From positions 62,001-126,000 of the forward strand of contig NZ_VCHY01000012.1 of NCBI RefSeq assembly GCF_005877885.1: DNA of 64,000 bases. Reading direction: 5' to 3'. The notes under the pieces were generated by a model. The model was given only the letters and a program-made list of their open reading frames with translations, did no database searches and was not told the DNA's origin. Position 1 is the stretch's first letter; the number at the start of each line of letters is the position of its first letter. This stretch comes from Labilibacter sediminis. Lineage in GTDB: Bacteria > Bacteroidota > Bacteroidia > Bacteroidales > Marinilabiliaceae. The position numbers were made by a program, and so were the translations under genes. Of the stretch, positions 9,636-18,499 are shown piece by piece.

Positions 9636-9667
9636 TTTGTTGGAACAAAAAATAATTACTTAATTTG
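9636..9667 (+). promoter_or_regulatory. Promoter of tRNA-Cys
   Basis: A -33 TTTG at 9636-9639 and a -7-like TTAATTTG at 9660-9667 are separated by 20 bp, the spacing used by the Bacteroidota primary sigma factor. Transcription would begin just before the tRNA at 9684. Confidence 0.55.
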
Positions 9668-9683
9668 CATCCCGAAACAAAAG

Positions 9684-9755
9684 GGTTCCTTGGCCGAGTG
9701 GCTTAGGCACTGGTCTGCAAAACCAGGTACGGCGGTTCGAATCCGCCAGGAACCT
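9684..9755 (+). tRNA. tRNA-Cys (anticodon GCA)
   Basis: A complete 72-nt cloverleaf. The acceptor is GGTTCCT / AGGAACC with the cysteine-specific discriminator U73. The D-arm begins GCCGAGTGGCTTAGGC. The anticodon stem is CTGGT/ACCAG with loop CTGCAAA (anticodon GCA). The T-arm is GGCGG-TTCGAAT-CCGCC. CCA is not encoded, so it is added after transcription. It stands alone, with its own promoter and terminator. Confidence 0.97.
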
Positions 9756-9767
9756 CACATAAAACTT

Positions 9768-9810
9768 AAGCGAGTGATTTTTATTTATTTAAGAATCACT
9801 CGCTTTTCTT
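9768..9810 (+). terminator. Terminator after tRNA-Cys
   Basis: AAGCGAGTGATT at 9768-9779 pairs perfectly with AATCACTCGCTT at 9794-9805 (12 bp). It is followed by TTCTTTT and begins 12 bp past the tRNA end. Confidence 0.85.
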
Positions 9811-9993
9811 TTGGACTAAATTTTGAATAGAATTTCAAAGGTCGGGTTTTAATAAATAGAATGCCAAAAGGTTGCGCTTTATCATTTACACGACGTTTCG
9901 TCAATTACCTGTAAACAACAATAAATCAACCTGCAGACTTTTAAAAACTCATATATACTTGGGCAATATATAATAGTACAAATTAGAATTAAC

Positions 9994-10188
9994 ATGGACG
10001 GAAGAGAAAGAAAGAATCTTAAAAAGGGCACCAAAGTAGCCATCTTACAAAAACAGGACGAGCGATCAGGACACCTTACACACGGTGTTGTTCAGGAAAT
10101 CATTGACGAAGTTTCATTCCACCTTAAAGGCATTGAATGTAAATTGAAGACAGGACAAACAGGAAGGGTTAAATTGATTAAACTGTAA
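9994..10188 (+). CDS. YwbE family protein (DUF2196)
   Basis: A 64-residue protein, the usual size for this family. It starts MDGRERKNLKKGTKVAILQK, with QDERSGHLTHGVVQEI in the middle and GQTGRVKLI near the C-terminus. These are the hallmark features of YwbE: a QD.R.G.LT.G.V core and a final G..GRVK. It is predicted to be a small cytosolic beta-barrel (SH3/KOW-like). The function is unknown. It is monocistronic with its own terminator. Confidence 0.85.
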   Translation: MDGRERKNLKKGTKVAILQKQDERSGHLTHGVVQEIIDEVSFHLKGIECKLKTGQTGRVKLIKL

Positions 10189-10217
10189 TTACTCCCTTAT
10201 CTAACCAAAATATACAG

Positions 10218-10251
10218 CTCCCAATTTTCGCATGAAGATTGGGAGTTTTTT
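10218..10251 (+). terminator. Terminator after the YwbE gene
   Basis: CTCCCAATTTTC at 10218-10229 pairs with GAAGATTGGGAG at 10234-10245 (12 bp, one G-U) around a GCAT loop, then T6. Confidence 0.88.
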
Positions 10252-10326
10252 ATATCATTAATTTAATTACTTGCTTTGATAATCGCAAAGTATTTGAGTG
10301 CATAAGCTCAGGGGGTTTGAGTGAGG

Positions 10327-10416
10327 AACCTAACCATAACTAAAATTGCCTATACTTGTGGGTTTTCTGCGCCTCATTATTTTAATAAAAGCTTTAAAGC
10401 TAAGCTTGGTGTTTAA
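10327..10416 (+). pseudogene. Fragment of an AraC-family regulator (second HTH)
   Basis: The frame reads NLTITKIAYTCGFSAPHYF followed by NKSFKAKLGV and a stop at 10414-10416. This matches the second helix-turn-helix of AraC/XylS regulators, where I.EIAY..GF..P.YF.. and FK...G are conserved. A family member would continue with SP..YR, which is missing. Upstream, the same frame is closed by TGA at 10318-10320 and nothing recognisable precedes it. It is a relic of about 29 codons, not a working gene. Confidence 0.7.
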
Positions 10417-10530
10417 CCTTCTGAGCTAAGACAGTCTCAAGATTAAAAACAATAAGAACCGGACAATTAACAACTGCGCTGATACTTGAAAAAATAAATA
10501 TTAGGAGAAGTTTTATAAGGTTCTACTTTT

Positions 10531-10680
<150 letters not shown>

Positions 10681-10982
10681 TCTCTTACTCAGCGAAACTT
10701 CACTCTTCATTGCTTTTCTTTGATTTGACTATCTAAAGATAGACTTGAGACCTACTTTTTTATATTATAGTAAACTACAAAAGAAACACAAAACCGCTTA
10801 AATACTTGTTATATTGATCATTAATATCAACTCCATTAACATAAACAATAAGAACATTCACCAAGAGTTTTTTATCACTCATCAAGCAATACAAACATTT
10901 TCAATTACTTGCGTATTAGATCTATAAAACACGGAACGACTCAACAAATTATGTTTTGTTTCTATTTGAAAGATTATACGAA

Positions 10983-11504
10983 ATGAAGAAATCAATTATC
11001 TTATTAGTGACCTTAATATTATGTGGAACATTGGCCAAAGCCCAATTTTCTCATTTGAAAGATGTTAAACTTCAGTCTGCAAAAGACTACACTGAATATA
11101 CCGAACAAATTTTTGACTGTAGCGATTATATTCTTTTAACGCCGTATGACAAAAAGGATAAAGAACGTACAACAGCCATCAACTTTGTTACGCGCTGGCT
11201 TGAAGGTTCCCCGGAATATTCGTTTTTTATAAGTGACAATATAAAAGTAATCACTGAAGAAAGAGATGATTTATTAGGATTATATACTACCTGCTACGCT
11301 AAAATCATTGTAGAAAACGAAGGTGCAATCACCAATCATGAGAAAATTGAAAATCTTGCTATCAATTCTTTATTAGAATATTGTGGAAATCAAATAAATA
11401 AAGTAAAACCTACAAAGGAAATGAAGAATCTGATTGTTTTAAAGAACAATGGAGAACTTGCTTCCCTATCCAGCTACTTTTTAAGTAAAAAAGAAGCCAA
11501 CTGA
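10983..11504 (+). CDS. Predicted secreted protein, unknown
   Basis: The 173-residue product starts at ATG 10983 (MKKSIILLVTLILCGTLAKA), a clear signal peptide with likely cleavage after AKA. A longer frame opens at 10956 but would bury the signal peptide. The mature part is charged and helical (DYTEYTEQIFDCSDYILLTP), with no recognised domain. It is probably periplasmic or exported. Its 3' end overlaps the convergent glycosyltransferase by 31 bp. Confidence 0.65.
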   Translation: MKKSIILLVTLILCGTLAKAQFSHLKDVKLQSAKDYTEYTEQIFDCSDYILLTPYDKKDKERTTAINFVTRWLEGSPEYSFFISDNIKVITEERDDLLGLYTTCYAKIIVENEGAITNHEKIENLAINSLLEYCGNQINKVKPTKEMKNLIVLKNNGELASLSSYFLSKKEAN

Positions 11505-12523
11505 TTATTCATTTTATCCATATTAAACATCGACCTTGCTATAACTTGTCCTTTGGCACCAAGCGCAAAAAGGTCGTTTCTGTTTTTGCGAATGATATAT
11601 TCAAGCCTTACAGCGAGTTCTGGTACGTTTCGTGTGGTTAAAAATGCATTTTCTTCATCCTCCAGAAACTCTAACACCCCTCCTGCACTGGTTGTTAAAA
11701 CAGGGACTCCTGCATACATAGCCTCAATAACAGCATTGGATATTCCTTCATTTTCGGATATTAGAGCAAACAGCTGAGCCTGTTTTAAAAAGCTGGTTGA
11801 TTGATGACTAAATCCTTCAAAAAACACTATGTCCTGAAGATTAAGATCCTTTACCATCTTCTTCAGTTTGAACTCCTCTCTGCCTTCACCAACAACATGT
11901 AATTTTACCTGTTGCTTAATATCTGAAGGTAAATTAGAAATAGCTTCTATTAACAAATGAAAGCCTTTTCGCTGCGTTAACATGCCTGTTGAAACAATAA
12001 TAAAGCGGCCATCCTGACATAATTCAGCCTGTGGAATATTCGCATCCGGCACACCATTATATACTACTTCAATGGGATGATCTTTAAAGTAAGAATATTT
12101 AAGAAGGTTCGTTTTTATCTGCTGCGCATTTACAACAATACCATCATTTAACCTATAGTACAACAGCTTACTCCAATAAGGTATTTTCATGTCGCGCACA
12201 ATACCCAGACGCAAGAAATGCTTTATACCAAATTTACGCGCAACCAGCCCTGCTAAAAAATACTCTTTCTTTTTAGTTGACACGATGAGATCAATCTTAT
12301 TATCTTTTACAATTTTGGCAATAATTGACTTTGTTTTTAAATCAAAATTCCACTTAAAGGGTGCCGAATAAGAATCTGTAACCGGTCCAAACTTTAAAAG
12401 TAATTCAGGGTTCTTCCCTAAAAAGAATACTTTGTGGTTTAAGGCCAATCCCTGCATTGCCATGGAAGTCCATTTTTCATTACCTCCCCATTTTTTGGCC
12501 GAACAAATAAATAAGATATTCAT
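11474..12523 (-). CDS. Glycosyltransferase family 4
   Basis: A 349-residue GT-B fold enzyme. The N-terminus MNILFICSAKKWGGNEKW has the GG nucleotide-sugar/acceptor loop. The C-terminal donor domain shows VVYNGVPD, FIIVSTGMLTQRKGFHLLIEA and the EGISNAVIEAMYAGVPVLTT signature (E-x7-E). These are typical of GT4 retaining transferases that use nucleotide sugars at the inner membrane face. With the GT2 gene 35 bp upstream it probably builds a lipooligosaccharide or similar envelope glycan; the acceptor and sugar are unknown. Confidence 0.88.
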   Translation of the reverse strand: MNILFICSAKKWGGNEKWTSMAMQGLALNHKVFFLGKNPELLLKFGPVTDSYSAPFKWNFDLKTKSIIAKIVKDNKIDLIVSTKKKEYFLAGLVARKFGIKHFLRLGIVRDMKIPYWSKLLYYRLNDGIVVNAQQIKTNLLKYSYFKDHPIEVVYNGVPDANIPQAELCQDGRFIIVSTGMLTQRKGFHLLIEAISNLPSDIKQQVKLHVVGEGREEFKLKKMVKDLNLQDIVFFEGFSHQSTSFLKQAQLFALISENEGISNAVIEAMYAGVPVLTTSAGGVLEFLEDEENAFLTTRNVPELAVRLEYIIRKNRNDLFALGAKGQVIARSMFNMDKMNNQLASFLLKK

Positions 12524-12558
12524 AAAAACGTTTTATCCTTGCTCTATCAAACTACAAT

Positions 12559-13359
12559 TCACTCTGATATCTTCTGAATACCATTTAAACAGCGCACCTT
12601 TTTTGTTTGTAAAGTATGACGATATATCTCTTTTATGGATTCATAATCGGGTCTTCTGCCATCTTCATCATGTTTTAAATGATGGGCATTCCCCGCGAAT
12701 TTTAAATAATACGATTTAACTCCGGAATGAATTAGTCGGGATGCAAAATCTTTATCATCGGGCCCTTTACTTTGCATATCCTCATCATAACCGTTTACTT
12801 TAAGCGCATCCGATTTCCAATACGACATATTGCAACCATTTACGCCTTTGGCCGTTTTTGAACCATAAATAACCATATGCCTTAACCAACCTAAAAACCT
12901 ATTTCGCACACTTTTTAATGAATGATTTTCATTAAAATTGCTACAAATTTTGGCAGTTAGCTCTTCACTCAGTTCTATTCGTTTACCCAAAAGTGCACGC
13001 CCTTTTTTAGCATGACTTACATGATCCTGTACAAAATGTCTGTCCAGGATCATATCTCCATCAATTTGTATAATATATGGATAAGAGGCAGTTTTGATGG
13101 CTTTATTTCGGATAGCATTTAACCTAAAACCAATATCCTCCTGCCAAACATGCTTAGTTGGGATGGGTGCTTTTTGCTGGAAACTTTTGATTAAACTCCG
13201 GGTTTCGTCACTTGAACCATCATCTGCAATGATAATTTCATTGGGGAGCACTTTTTGCTGAAAAATACTATTCAAACATGCTGCAAGTGCTTCAGGCCAA
13301 TTATAGGTAGTTAAAAATAAAGATACTTGTATCTGACTTTTTCCAGATTTGTTTTCCAT
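12559..13359 (-). CDS. Glycosyltransferase family 2
   Basis: A 266-residue GT-A enzyme. VSLFLTTYNWPEALAACL opens the domain, IIIADDGSSDETRSL holds the nucleotide-binding DD, and YIIQIDGDMIL is the metal-binding DxD region. The C-terminal half has GYDEDMQSKGPDDKDFASRL, the galactosyltransferase-like ED motif region. It is cytosolic or membrane-associated. It is probably cotranscribed with the GT4 gene downstream and the GIN-domain gene 13 bp upstream. Confidence 0.88.
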   Translation of the reverse strand: MENKSGKSQIQVSLFLTTYNWPEALAACLNSIFQQKVLPNEIIIADDGSSDETRSLIKSFQQKAPIPTKHVWQEDIGFRLNAIRNKAIKTASYPYIIQIDGDMILDRHFVQDHVSHAKKGRALLGKRIELSEELTAKICSNFNENHSLKSVRNRFLGWLRHMVIYGSKTAKGVNGCNMSYWKSDALKVNGYDEDMQSKGPDDKDFASRLIHSGVKSYYLKFAGNAHHLKHDEDGRRPDYESIKEIYRHTLQTKKVRCLNGIQKISE

Positions 13360-13372
13360 ACCGCCCGCTTTA

Positions 13373-14149
13373 CTATTCCATAATATGAATAATTTCTCCT
13401 GAAGGTTTTAAACCGTCTAAACCTGTTCTTTCTGTTTCAATTTCCGGATTACCTGCATAATACGTATCTCCGGTATTGTATACATGAACTTTCAGTTTTT
13501 CCTGACAATTCACCTTACAATAATTAATTGATCTGTGATTTAAATAACAGGCTTTACTACTCATATCCACTGCGTTAACATTTGCTGAACCCTCAAAAGT
13601 TAGTTTAAAAACATCACATTCTCCTTTTAGCTTATATTTTCCCACATGATCTAAGCCATATGCATTTACTGAAACCTGTGAATAATTTAAATTTAAATTC
13701 ATTTCAGAAAATGATGCACCCCCGTTGAATACAATCCATAAACTATTTCCACTAATCACTCCTTCACTGGTAAACTCCACTGGTTTATTTATTGTAAACT
13801 TTGAAAAATCAGGTGCGAAGAGACTGAGCTTAAGTTTTTTTGACTTTTGAATATAATCAGCCTCTAAATGATCTATAATTAAAACTCCATCTTCTTCAGT
13901 GATAATTACATCTTTCATTAGAAAATCATATCCTTCCAATAAAATTTTATGCTCATCAGATTGAATCAGGTGAATATGATAAGGTGCATCAACTACTATT
14001 GCACCCACACCTTCTATCGCCACTTCATCTGACACCATTTCTCCTTCTTTACCTAAAAATTCGAGATAATCGCAGGAAACAAAACCAATCATTAAAATAA
14101 AGCTCAACAAAGCTTCAAGTTTAAATCTATATTTTCCTTTTAATCTCAT
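13373..14149 (-). CDS. GIN-domain (DUF2807) lipoprotein
   Basis: A 258-residue protein with an N-terminal hydrophobic segment ending in a lipobox-like FVSC, so probably a lipoprotein. Most of the rest is a repetitive beta-solenoid pattern (for example LWIVFNGGASFSEMNLNLNY) typical of DUF2807, the putative head-GIN domain common in Bacteroidota. The role is unknown; adhesion or envelope-stress links have been proposed for the family. It sits between the lipid A deacylase-like gene (37 bp upstream) and the glycosyltransferases. Confidence 0.8.
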   Translation of the reverse strand: MRLKGKYRFKLEALLSFILMIGFVSCDYLEFLGKEGEMVSDEVAIEGVGAIVVDAPYHIHLIQSDEHKILLEGYDFLMKDVIITEEDGVLIIDHLEADYIQKSKKLKLSLFAPDFSKFTINKPVEFTSEGVISGNSLWIVFNGGASFSEMNLNLNYSQVSVNAYGLDHVGKYKLKGECDVFKLTFEGSANVNAVDMSSKACYLNHRSINYCKVNCQEKLKVHVYNTGDTYYAGNPEIETERTGLDGLKPSGEIIHIME

Positions 14150-14186
14150 ATTTATTGAACTTAACTCAAATACAATACTTACTTAA

Positions 14187-15323
14187 TCAATAACTGTGAA
14201 TTCGATATCCTAATCCAAATTCAAGAAATTCAGATTTAAAGAATCCTGCTTTCACTGAAAAGTTGGCCAATAACCTATCGTTAATATTATATCTCAAACC
14301 CAAACGGGTATACAATGGTTGATCAGGTTTTGTTTCATAGAATACATACACCCCTAACTGCATAACCATGGTTACTCTGTTTAAAAAAACATTATAAGAA
14401 CCTAATAACCCTCCATACATAAAGTCTGCTGTAGTAAACTCATCATCTGTTTCCGAAGCATAATCGAAATAATACGGAGCATCTCCATAGTAAATAACAT
14501 CTGCCCCAACACCACATGCCCGCTTAGCAGAACTATGCCACAAATAATTTAAATTAAGACTTGCCGACCAATGCTTTTGGGTATATAATGAATGACTATG
14601 CGATCGCCCCATACTCAACACTCCAATAAATTCTTTCTTTTTTGATTTTGGCGCCCTTACCTTTTCTATTGTTGGATAATCTTCCTCACTAAGATGATAT
14701 TTTACACCTGCCGTAACACTCGCCACATTTACACCATGATTAGGTTTTTGCACAGCTCCGTTAGACCAGTGATTTAAAGTAAAAGCACCCAGTAAAGACA
14801 AATGGTTGCTTATTTTATAATCAGTTAACAGTCCAAATCCAACGTAAATATTAAACTTACTCCCAAAAACCCTGTTTTCCGGATTTTCAGCTAAATCATA
14901 AGGGGTATCTGAATAGCCAAGTCCAACCCCAACTTTATATGAAGCATTAAAGCGCTTTTTTCGCGAAATATGAAAATTTACGTAAGGATATACCGCATAT
15001 GCATTTCCGAATACCTCTTTATTACCAAGAGTTGTATACATTGCTCCTATTCCCATTTCGGGATAATTAAAATAACTGCCCCAGTGATTCTTGCTAAAAT
15101 TTGCCACCCCGTAATTTAGCTCAACACCATGCACAAAATCCTCTAATAAATATAGCATTGAAACATGATGTGGAATAGTAAAGCCATAACTATATCGAGC
15201 TGTTATATAAGTTTGCTTATTATTTACGGTGTCTTTAGTTTCAAACTGCTGCCCATTAATGGCTATACTTTGAAACAAAAACAAAATAATTACAAGTATT
15301 ATTTGCTGCTTACACCTTTTCAT
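14187..15323 (-). CDS. Acyloxyacyl hydrolase / PagL-like lipid A deacylase
   Basis: The 378-residue product starts at ATG 15321-15323; a TTG two codons upstream is less likely. The signal peptide ends around SIAINGQ. The segment FTLNHWSNGAVQKPNHGVN carries the H-SNG-P-N-G active-site pattern of PagL/acyloxyacyl hydrolases, outer-membrane barrels that remove acyl chains from lipid A. It is longer than PagL (about 170) because a second barrel-like half (NYLWHSSAKRACGVGADVIY) follows, as in many Bacteroidota members. Neighbouring glycosyltransferases fit LPS remodelling. Confidence 0.8.
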   Translation of the reverse strand: MKRCKQQIILVIILFLFQSIAINGQQFETKDTVNNKQTYITARYSYGFTIPHHVSMLYLLEDFVHGVELNYGVANFSKNHWGSYFNYPEMGIGAMYTTLGNKEVFGNAYAVYPYVNFHISRKKRFNASYKVGVGLGYSDTPYDLAENPENRVFGSKFNIYVGFGLLTDYKISNHLSLLGAFTLNHWSNGAVQKPNHGVNVASVTAGVKYHLSEEDYPTIEKVRAPKSKKKEFIGVLSMGRSHSHSLYTQKHWSASLNLNYLWHSSAKRACGVGADVIYYGDAPYYFDYASETDDEFTTADFMYGGLLGSYNVFLNRVTMVMQLGVYVFYETKPDQPLYTRLGLRYNINDRLLANFSVKAGFFKSEFLEFGLGYRIHSY

Positions 15324-15393
15324 GCACAAACTTAAAATTCTTCATAGGTTGGATATGACTCAAAAAGGCGTGAAGATATAAATTTTATATTAG

Positions 15394-15487
15394 ATGAAAC
15401 TTGCCATGAGAAAATGCTCTCACCTGCCTACAGTCAGGCAGGCACAGAAGTATGATTAATTTGGCGAGTTCCCTGTCAGCCGACAGG
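15394..15487 (-). repeat. Dispersed repeat copy A (inverted), with added hairpin
   Basis: The core at 15394-15472, read on the minus strand, runs from GGAACTCGCC through GTGCCTGCCTGACTGTAGG to TTTTCTCATGGC and GTTTCAT, matching copy B at 16867-16949. It contains a 7-bp hairpin, CCTGCCT/AGGCAGG (15423-15442). A second hairpin, CCTGTC/GACAGG, follows at 15472-15487. It lies just past the 3' end of the second adaptor gene. Confidence 0.75.
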
Positions 15488-15570
15488 CTGGTATGTGGCA
15501 ATAATAAGCAAGATATAAACACATGAAATCCTGATTATAAAATGCACATTTTAATAGCACAAAAAAACAA

Positions 15571-16839
15571 CTACTTTTTCTCTTTTTCAGAAAACAACTC
15601 ATCGCTAATTTCAACCAAATCCTTGTCTTTCAATTTCTTTGAAATAGCACTATAAGGACCGCTTACCACCTCTTCCTCTTCTGACAAACCTGAAATAACC
15701 TCAATATATTTAGCATCCTGAATTCCTGAAGTTACTTTACGCTGTTCTATTGTTCCATCTGATACTACAAAAACAACTTCAACCTTTTCATCTAACGTTT
15801 CTGCATCTTTACTTTTTGCATCAAGAGTATCCTTACGCATAGCTACCGATTGGATTGGAACGGTAAAAACACCCTGCACTGTATTGGTTTGTATATCTAC
15901 AGTAGCAGACATCCCCGGTCGGAATGGGTAAGATGTATTATTTTCACTATTAAGTAAATCTTGATAAGATTCAGGTAAAATGAATACTTTAACTTCAAAA
16001 TTCGTGATTTGATCAGTACTTGCTCCTTCCAATTTTGCCGAGTTGGCAATTTGCGTTACGATACCCTTAAATTTGGTTTTTAAATAGGCATCCACTTCAA
16101 TTAAAGCGGTATCATTATAATTTACCCTGATAATGTCATTCTCATTTACATCAACCACTACTTCCATATTATTTAAATTGGCAATGGTCATCATTTCAGT
16201 ACCTTCAAACTGCCCGGTACCAACTACTCTTTCTCCTTTTTCTACATTTAATCGAGATACTGTACCATCCATTGGCGCATAAATGGTAGTTTTGGTCAAA
16301 TTATCTTTGGCCTCATTCAGCGCCGCCCTGGCATTTCGCAGCGATGCCTCAGAAGATTCAACTCCTGCTTTGGCCACATTATACTCAGCCAACACTTGTT
16401 CGTATTCCGACTCTGAGATTGTTTTCTCATTCCACAACTGTTTGTTTCTATTATATGCCAGCTCTTTTTGTTTAAACTGCGCCATACTCTGCGACAGATT
16501 AGCCTCGGCAGACCTGAGCGATGCTTCCATTTTTTCTAGGTTTCGCTCATAGATATCGGGTTGTATTTTAGCCAACATTTGCCCTTTAATCACCTCATCT
16601 CCCTCTTTTACTCTAAGGTCGAGTATCTCACCAGATACATCCGAAGAAACCTTTACCTCTACCTCCGGCTTAATTTTTCCATTGGCCGTTATGGTTTCCG
16701 TTATGGTTCTGAGTTCTACTTTTTCAACAGTTACTTTATGTCTGAATTCACTGCCAATCCATCCTTGTTTTTTGGCAACAATAAGTAATACTACAATCAA
16801 CACAAGGGCCAATAAGGGAAATAAGATTGATTTTTTCAT
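15571..16839 (-). CDS. RND/MacA-type periplasmic adaptor (second adaptor)
   Basis: The 422-residue product starts at ATG 16837-16839 (MKKSILFPLLALVLIVVLL, one N-terminal membrane anchor). A frame 79 codons longer exists but runs through a repeat and is rejected. The biotinyl-lipoyl half is in VKVSSDVSGEILDLRVKEGD, then a coiled-coil hairpin (about residues 90-175, Ala/Glu/Lys rich), then the second lipoyl half TIYAPMDGTVSRLNVEKGE. Such adaptors bridge an inner-membrane ABC or RND pump to TolC. It lies downstream of tolC but behind a terminator, and is flanked by inverted repeat copies. Confidence 0.9.
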   Translation of the reverse strand: MKKSILFPLLALVLIVVLLIVAKKQGWIGSEFRHKVTVEKVELRTITETITANGKIKPEVEVKVSSDVSGEILDLRVKEGDEVIKGQMLAKIQPDIYERNLEKMEASLRSAEANLSQSMAQFKQKELAYNRNKQLWNEKTISESEYEQVLAEYNVAKAGVESSEASLRNARAALNEAKDNLTKTTIYAPMDGTVSRLNVEKGERVVGTGQFEGTEMMTIANLNNMEVVVDVNENDIIRVNYNDTALIEVDAYLKTKFKGIVTQIANSAKLEGASTDQITNFEVKVFILPESYQDLLNSENNTSYPFRPGMSATVDIQTNTVQGVFTVPIQSVAMRKDTLDAKSKDAETLDEKVEVVFVVSDGTIEQRKVTSGIQDAKYIEVISGLSEEEEVVSGPYSAISKKLKDKDLVEISDELFSEKEKK

Positions 16840-16866
16840 GTGTTTAAATTTATTTTCATTTGTCAC

Positions 16867-16949
16867 ATGAAACTCGCCGGAAAAACAAACATCCCCGTGT
16901 GCCTGCCGGACAGTAGGCGGAGAGAACCTTTTCTCATAGCTCGTTTCAT
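16867..16949 (+). repeat. Dispersed repeat copy B
   Basis: 83 bp from ATGAAACTCGCC to GCTCGTTTCAT, with an internal GTGCCTGCCGGACAGTAGGC. It is inverted relative to copy A and in the same orientation as copies C and D near 45.4-45.6 kb. Similarity with copy C continues left of the core to the start codon of the adaptor gene (16837), so it forms that gene's leader. Confidence 0.8.
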
Positions 16950-17033
16950 TTTTTGTCAGGGTATTTCTACGATCAATGAAATGCAATATAGTAAGATATT
17001 TATTATAACTTGATTCTATCAGTTTTTTAGAAA

Positions 17034-17069
17034 ACAAAAAAGCACTCATCCAATTAAATGGATGAATGC
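17034..17069 (-). terminator. Terminator after tolC
   Basis: On the minus strand GCATTCATCCA (17059-17069) pairs with TGGATGAGTGC (17042-17052), 11 bp with one G-U, and is followed by a T-run interrupted by one G. It separates the five-gene efflux operon from the second adaptor. Confidence 0.88.
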
Positions 17070-17099
17070 CTTTCAATTATTAACCCACACTCAATATTT

Positions 17100-18443
17100 T
17101 TACAATTCTATAGGGATACCTTTATAAAAATCAAGAATTTTATTACGCAATATATATTCGTAACGCGATTGAAGTAAGTCGGACTGTGCACGGGTAAAAT
17201 CTGTTTTAGCCACATTATAATCAACTGAATTTACCAGTCCTACATTAAACTTTTGCTCTGTATATCGAAATGATTCTTTAAATGACTCAACCGCTTCGGT
17301 ACTTGATAAATATTTGTTGTATGAAGCCATAGCATCGGCATAAGCCTGTTGAATTTCCTTGCGCAAGGTAAGTTTATCCTGCTCTAATTTATATGTTGCA
17401 TCTAACACTCCAATTTTTGCATTCTTTACTCTTGTTTTGTTTTGCATTTTGCTAAAAATAGGAATACGCATTGATGCTCCTAAATATGTATTCCTGTTAT
17501 CACTAAATTGATCACTAAAAGGAATATTAGCATTAAAATTGTCGTCGATAAACCACCATCCGTTAGATCTCCAATTGTAATTGAAATTTATGGAAGGATA
17601 AAATCCACTTTTAGCAAGCTTTACATCATATTCACTACTCTCTAATTGATATTGTGAAGATTTAATTTCCGGCATGATACCAAGAGCAGTCCTATAAATC
17701 TCAGATGGTTTATTTAATTGTAATTTGCTGATTTCAGGTATTTCAGGATAAACAACATCAAATCCTACCACCTCTTCAAGATCTAACAGCTGTGCTAAAT
17801 TTAATAACGACAGGGCTAAATTATTTTCTTGTTGTGTAACGTTAAGTGCTTCTTTTGCTGCCTGAGATTTTATTTCAAGATAATTTCCCATTGCCTGACT
17901 ACCTGCGTCAACTAATTTTTTGGTTCTTTCTGCTTGTTGATTACTTACTTCAAATTGCTCTTTAGCAACTGCAAGTAACTCTTTATCAAACAAAATTTGA
18001 AGATAATGCCCTGTAATCTGCAAGGCTATATCATTCATCATTTTCTCTGTAGTAGCCTGAGAAGCTAACAAGTCCTTTTCGTTCTTTTTAATTGTATTTT
18101 TTAGCGATGAACCAGAAAATACACTAACAGAACCGCCAGTACTTACTGATAAGTTATGTGTTGGATCCGTAGTGTAAAAAAAATTCTCATCTACCCTAAC
18201 TCCAACCAAACCAAAGTTTACACCATAATCGGTACTAGCCCCTAAATCAGGCAAACGATCATTTTTACTTTGTTTTAACTGATTTTCCTGATATTCTGCA
18301 TTTACTTTTTGACGTTTTATACTAATATTATTTTCAAATGCATAATTAATGCATTTCTCTAGTGACCAGGCTTCTTGCGCTGAAATTACTCCCTGGCTAA
18401 CTAACATTATCGCCAATAGAGCAAAGACTGTTTTTTTTATCAT
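17100..18443 (-). CDS. TolC-family outer-membrane efflux protein
   Basis: The 447-residue product has a signal peptide (MIKKTVFALLAIMLVSQGVI, cleavage near SAQ) and two repeats of long helices of the OEP family. WSLEKCINYAFENNISIKRQ is the usual opening. KLVDAGSQAMGNYLEIKSQA and KFNVGLVNSVDYNVAKTDF are the matching G-rich turns of the two halves. It forms the trimeric outer-membrane exit duct. It is the last gene of the ABC efflux operon, 56 bp after the adaptor. Confidence 0.93.
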   Translation of the reverse strand: MIKKTVFALLAIMLVSQGVISAQEAWSLEKCINYAFENNISIKRQKVNAEYQENQLKQSKNDRLPDLGASTDYGVNFGLVGVRVDENFFYTTDPTHNLSVSTGGSVSVFSGSSLKNTIKKNEKDLLASQATTEKMMNDIALQITGHYLQILFDKELLAVAKEQFEVSNQQAERTKKLVDAGSQAMGNYLEIKSQAAKEALNVTQQENNLALSLLNLAQLLDLEEVVGFDVVYPEIPEISKLQLNKPSEIYRTALGIMPEIKSSQYQLESSEYDVKLAKSGFYPSINFNYNWRSNGWWFIDDNFNANIPFSDQFSDNRNTYLGASMRIPIFSKMQNKTRVKNAKIGVLDATYKLEQDKLTLRKEIQQAYADAMASYNKYLSSTEAVESFKESFRYTEQKFNVGLVNSVDYNVAKTDFTRAQSDLLQSRYEYILRNKILDFYKGIPIEL

Positions 18444-18499
18444 GTGGTTAGTTCTTTAATTTAAGATATTTAATCTACTGAATTTCTCCGAGATAGCAT

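Noticed and set aside
15571-17076. Extended 501-residue version of the second adaptor
   Set aside because: The extra 79 residues run through a dispersed repeat and hide the N-terminal membrane anchor; ATG 16837-16839 is preferred.
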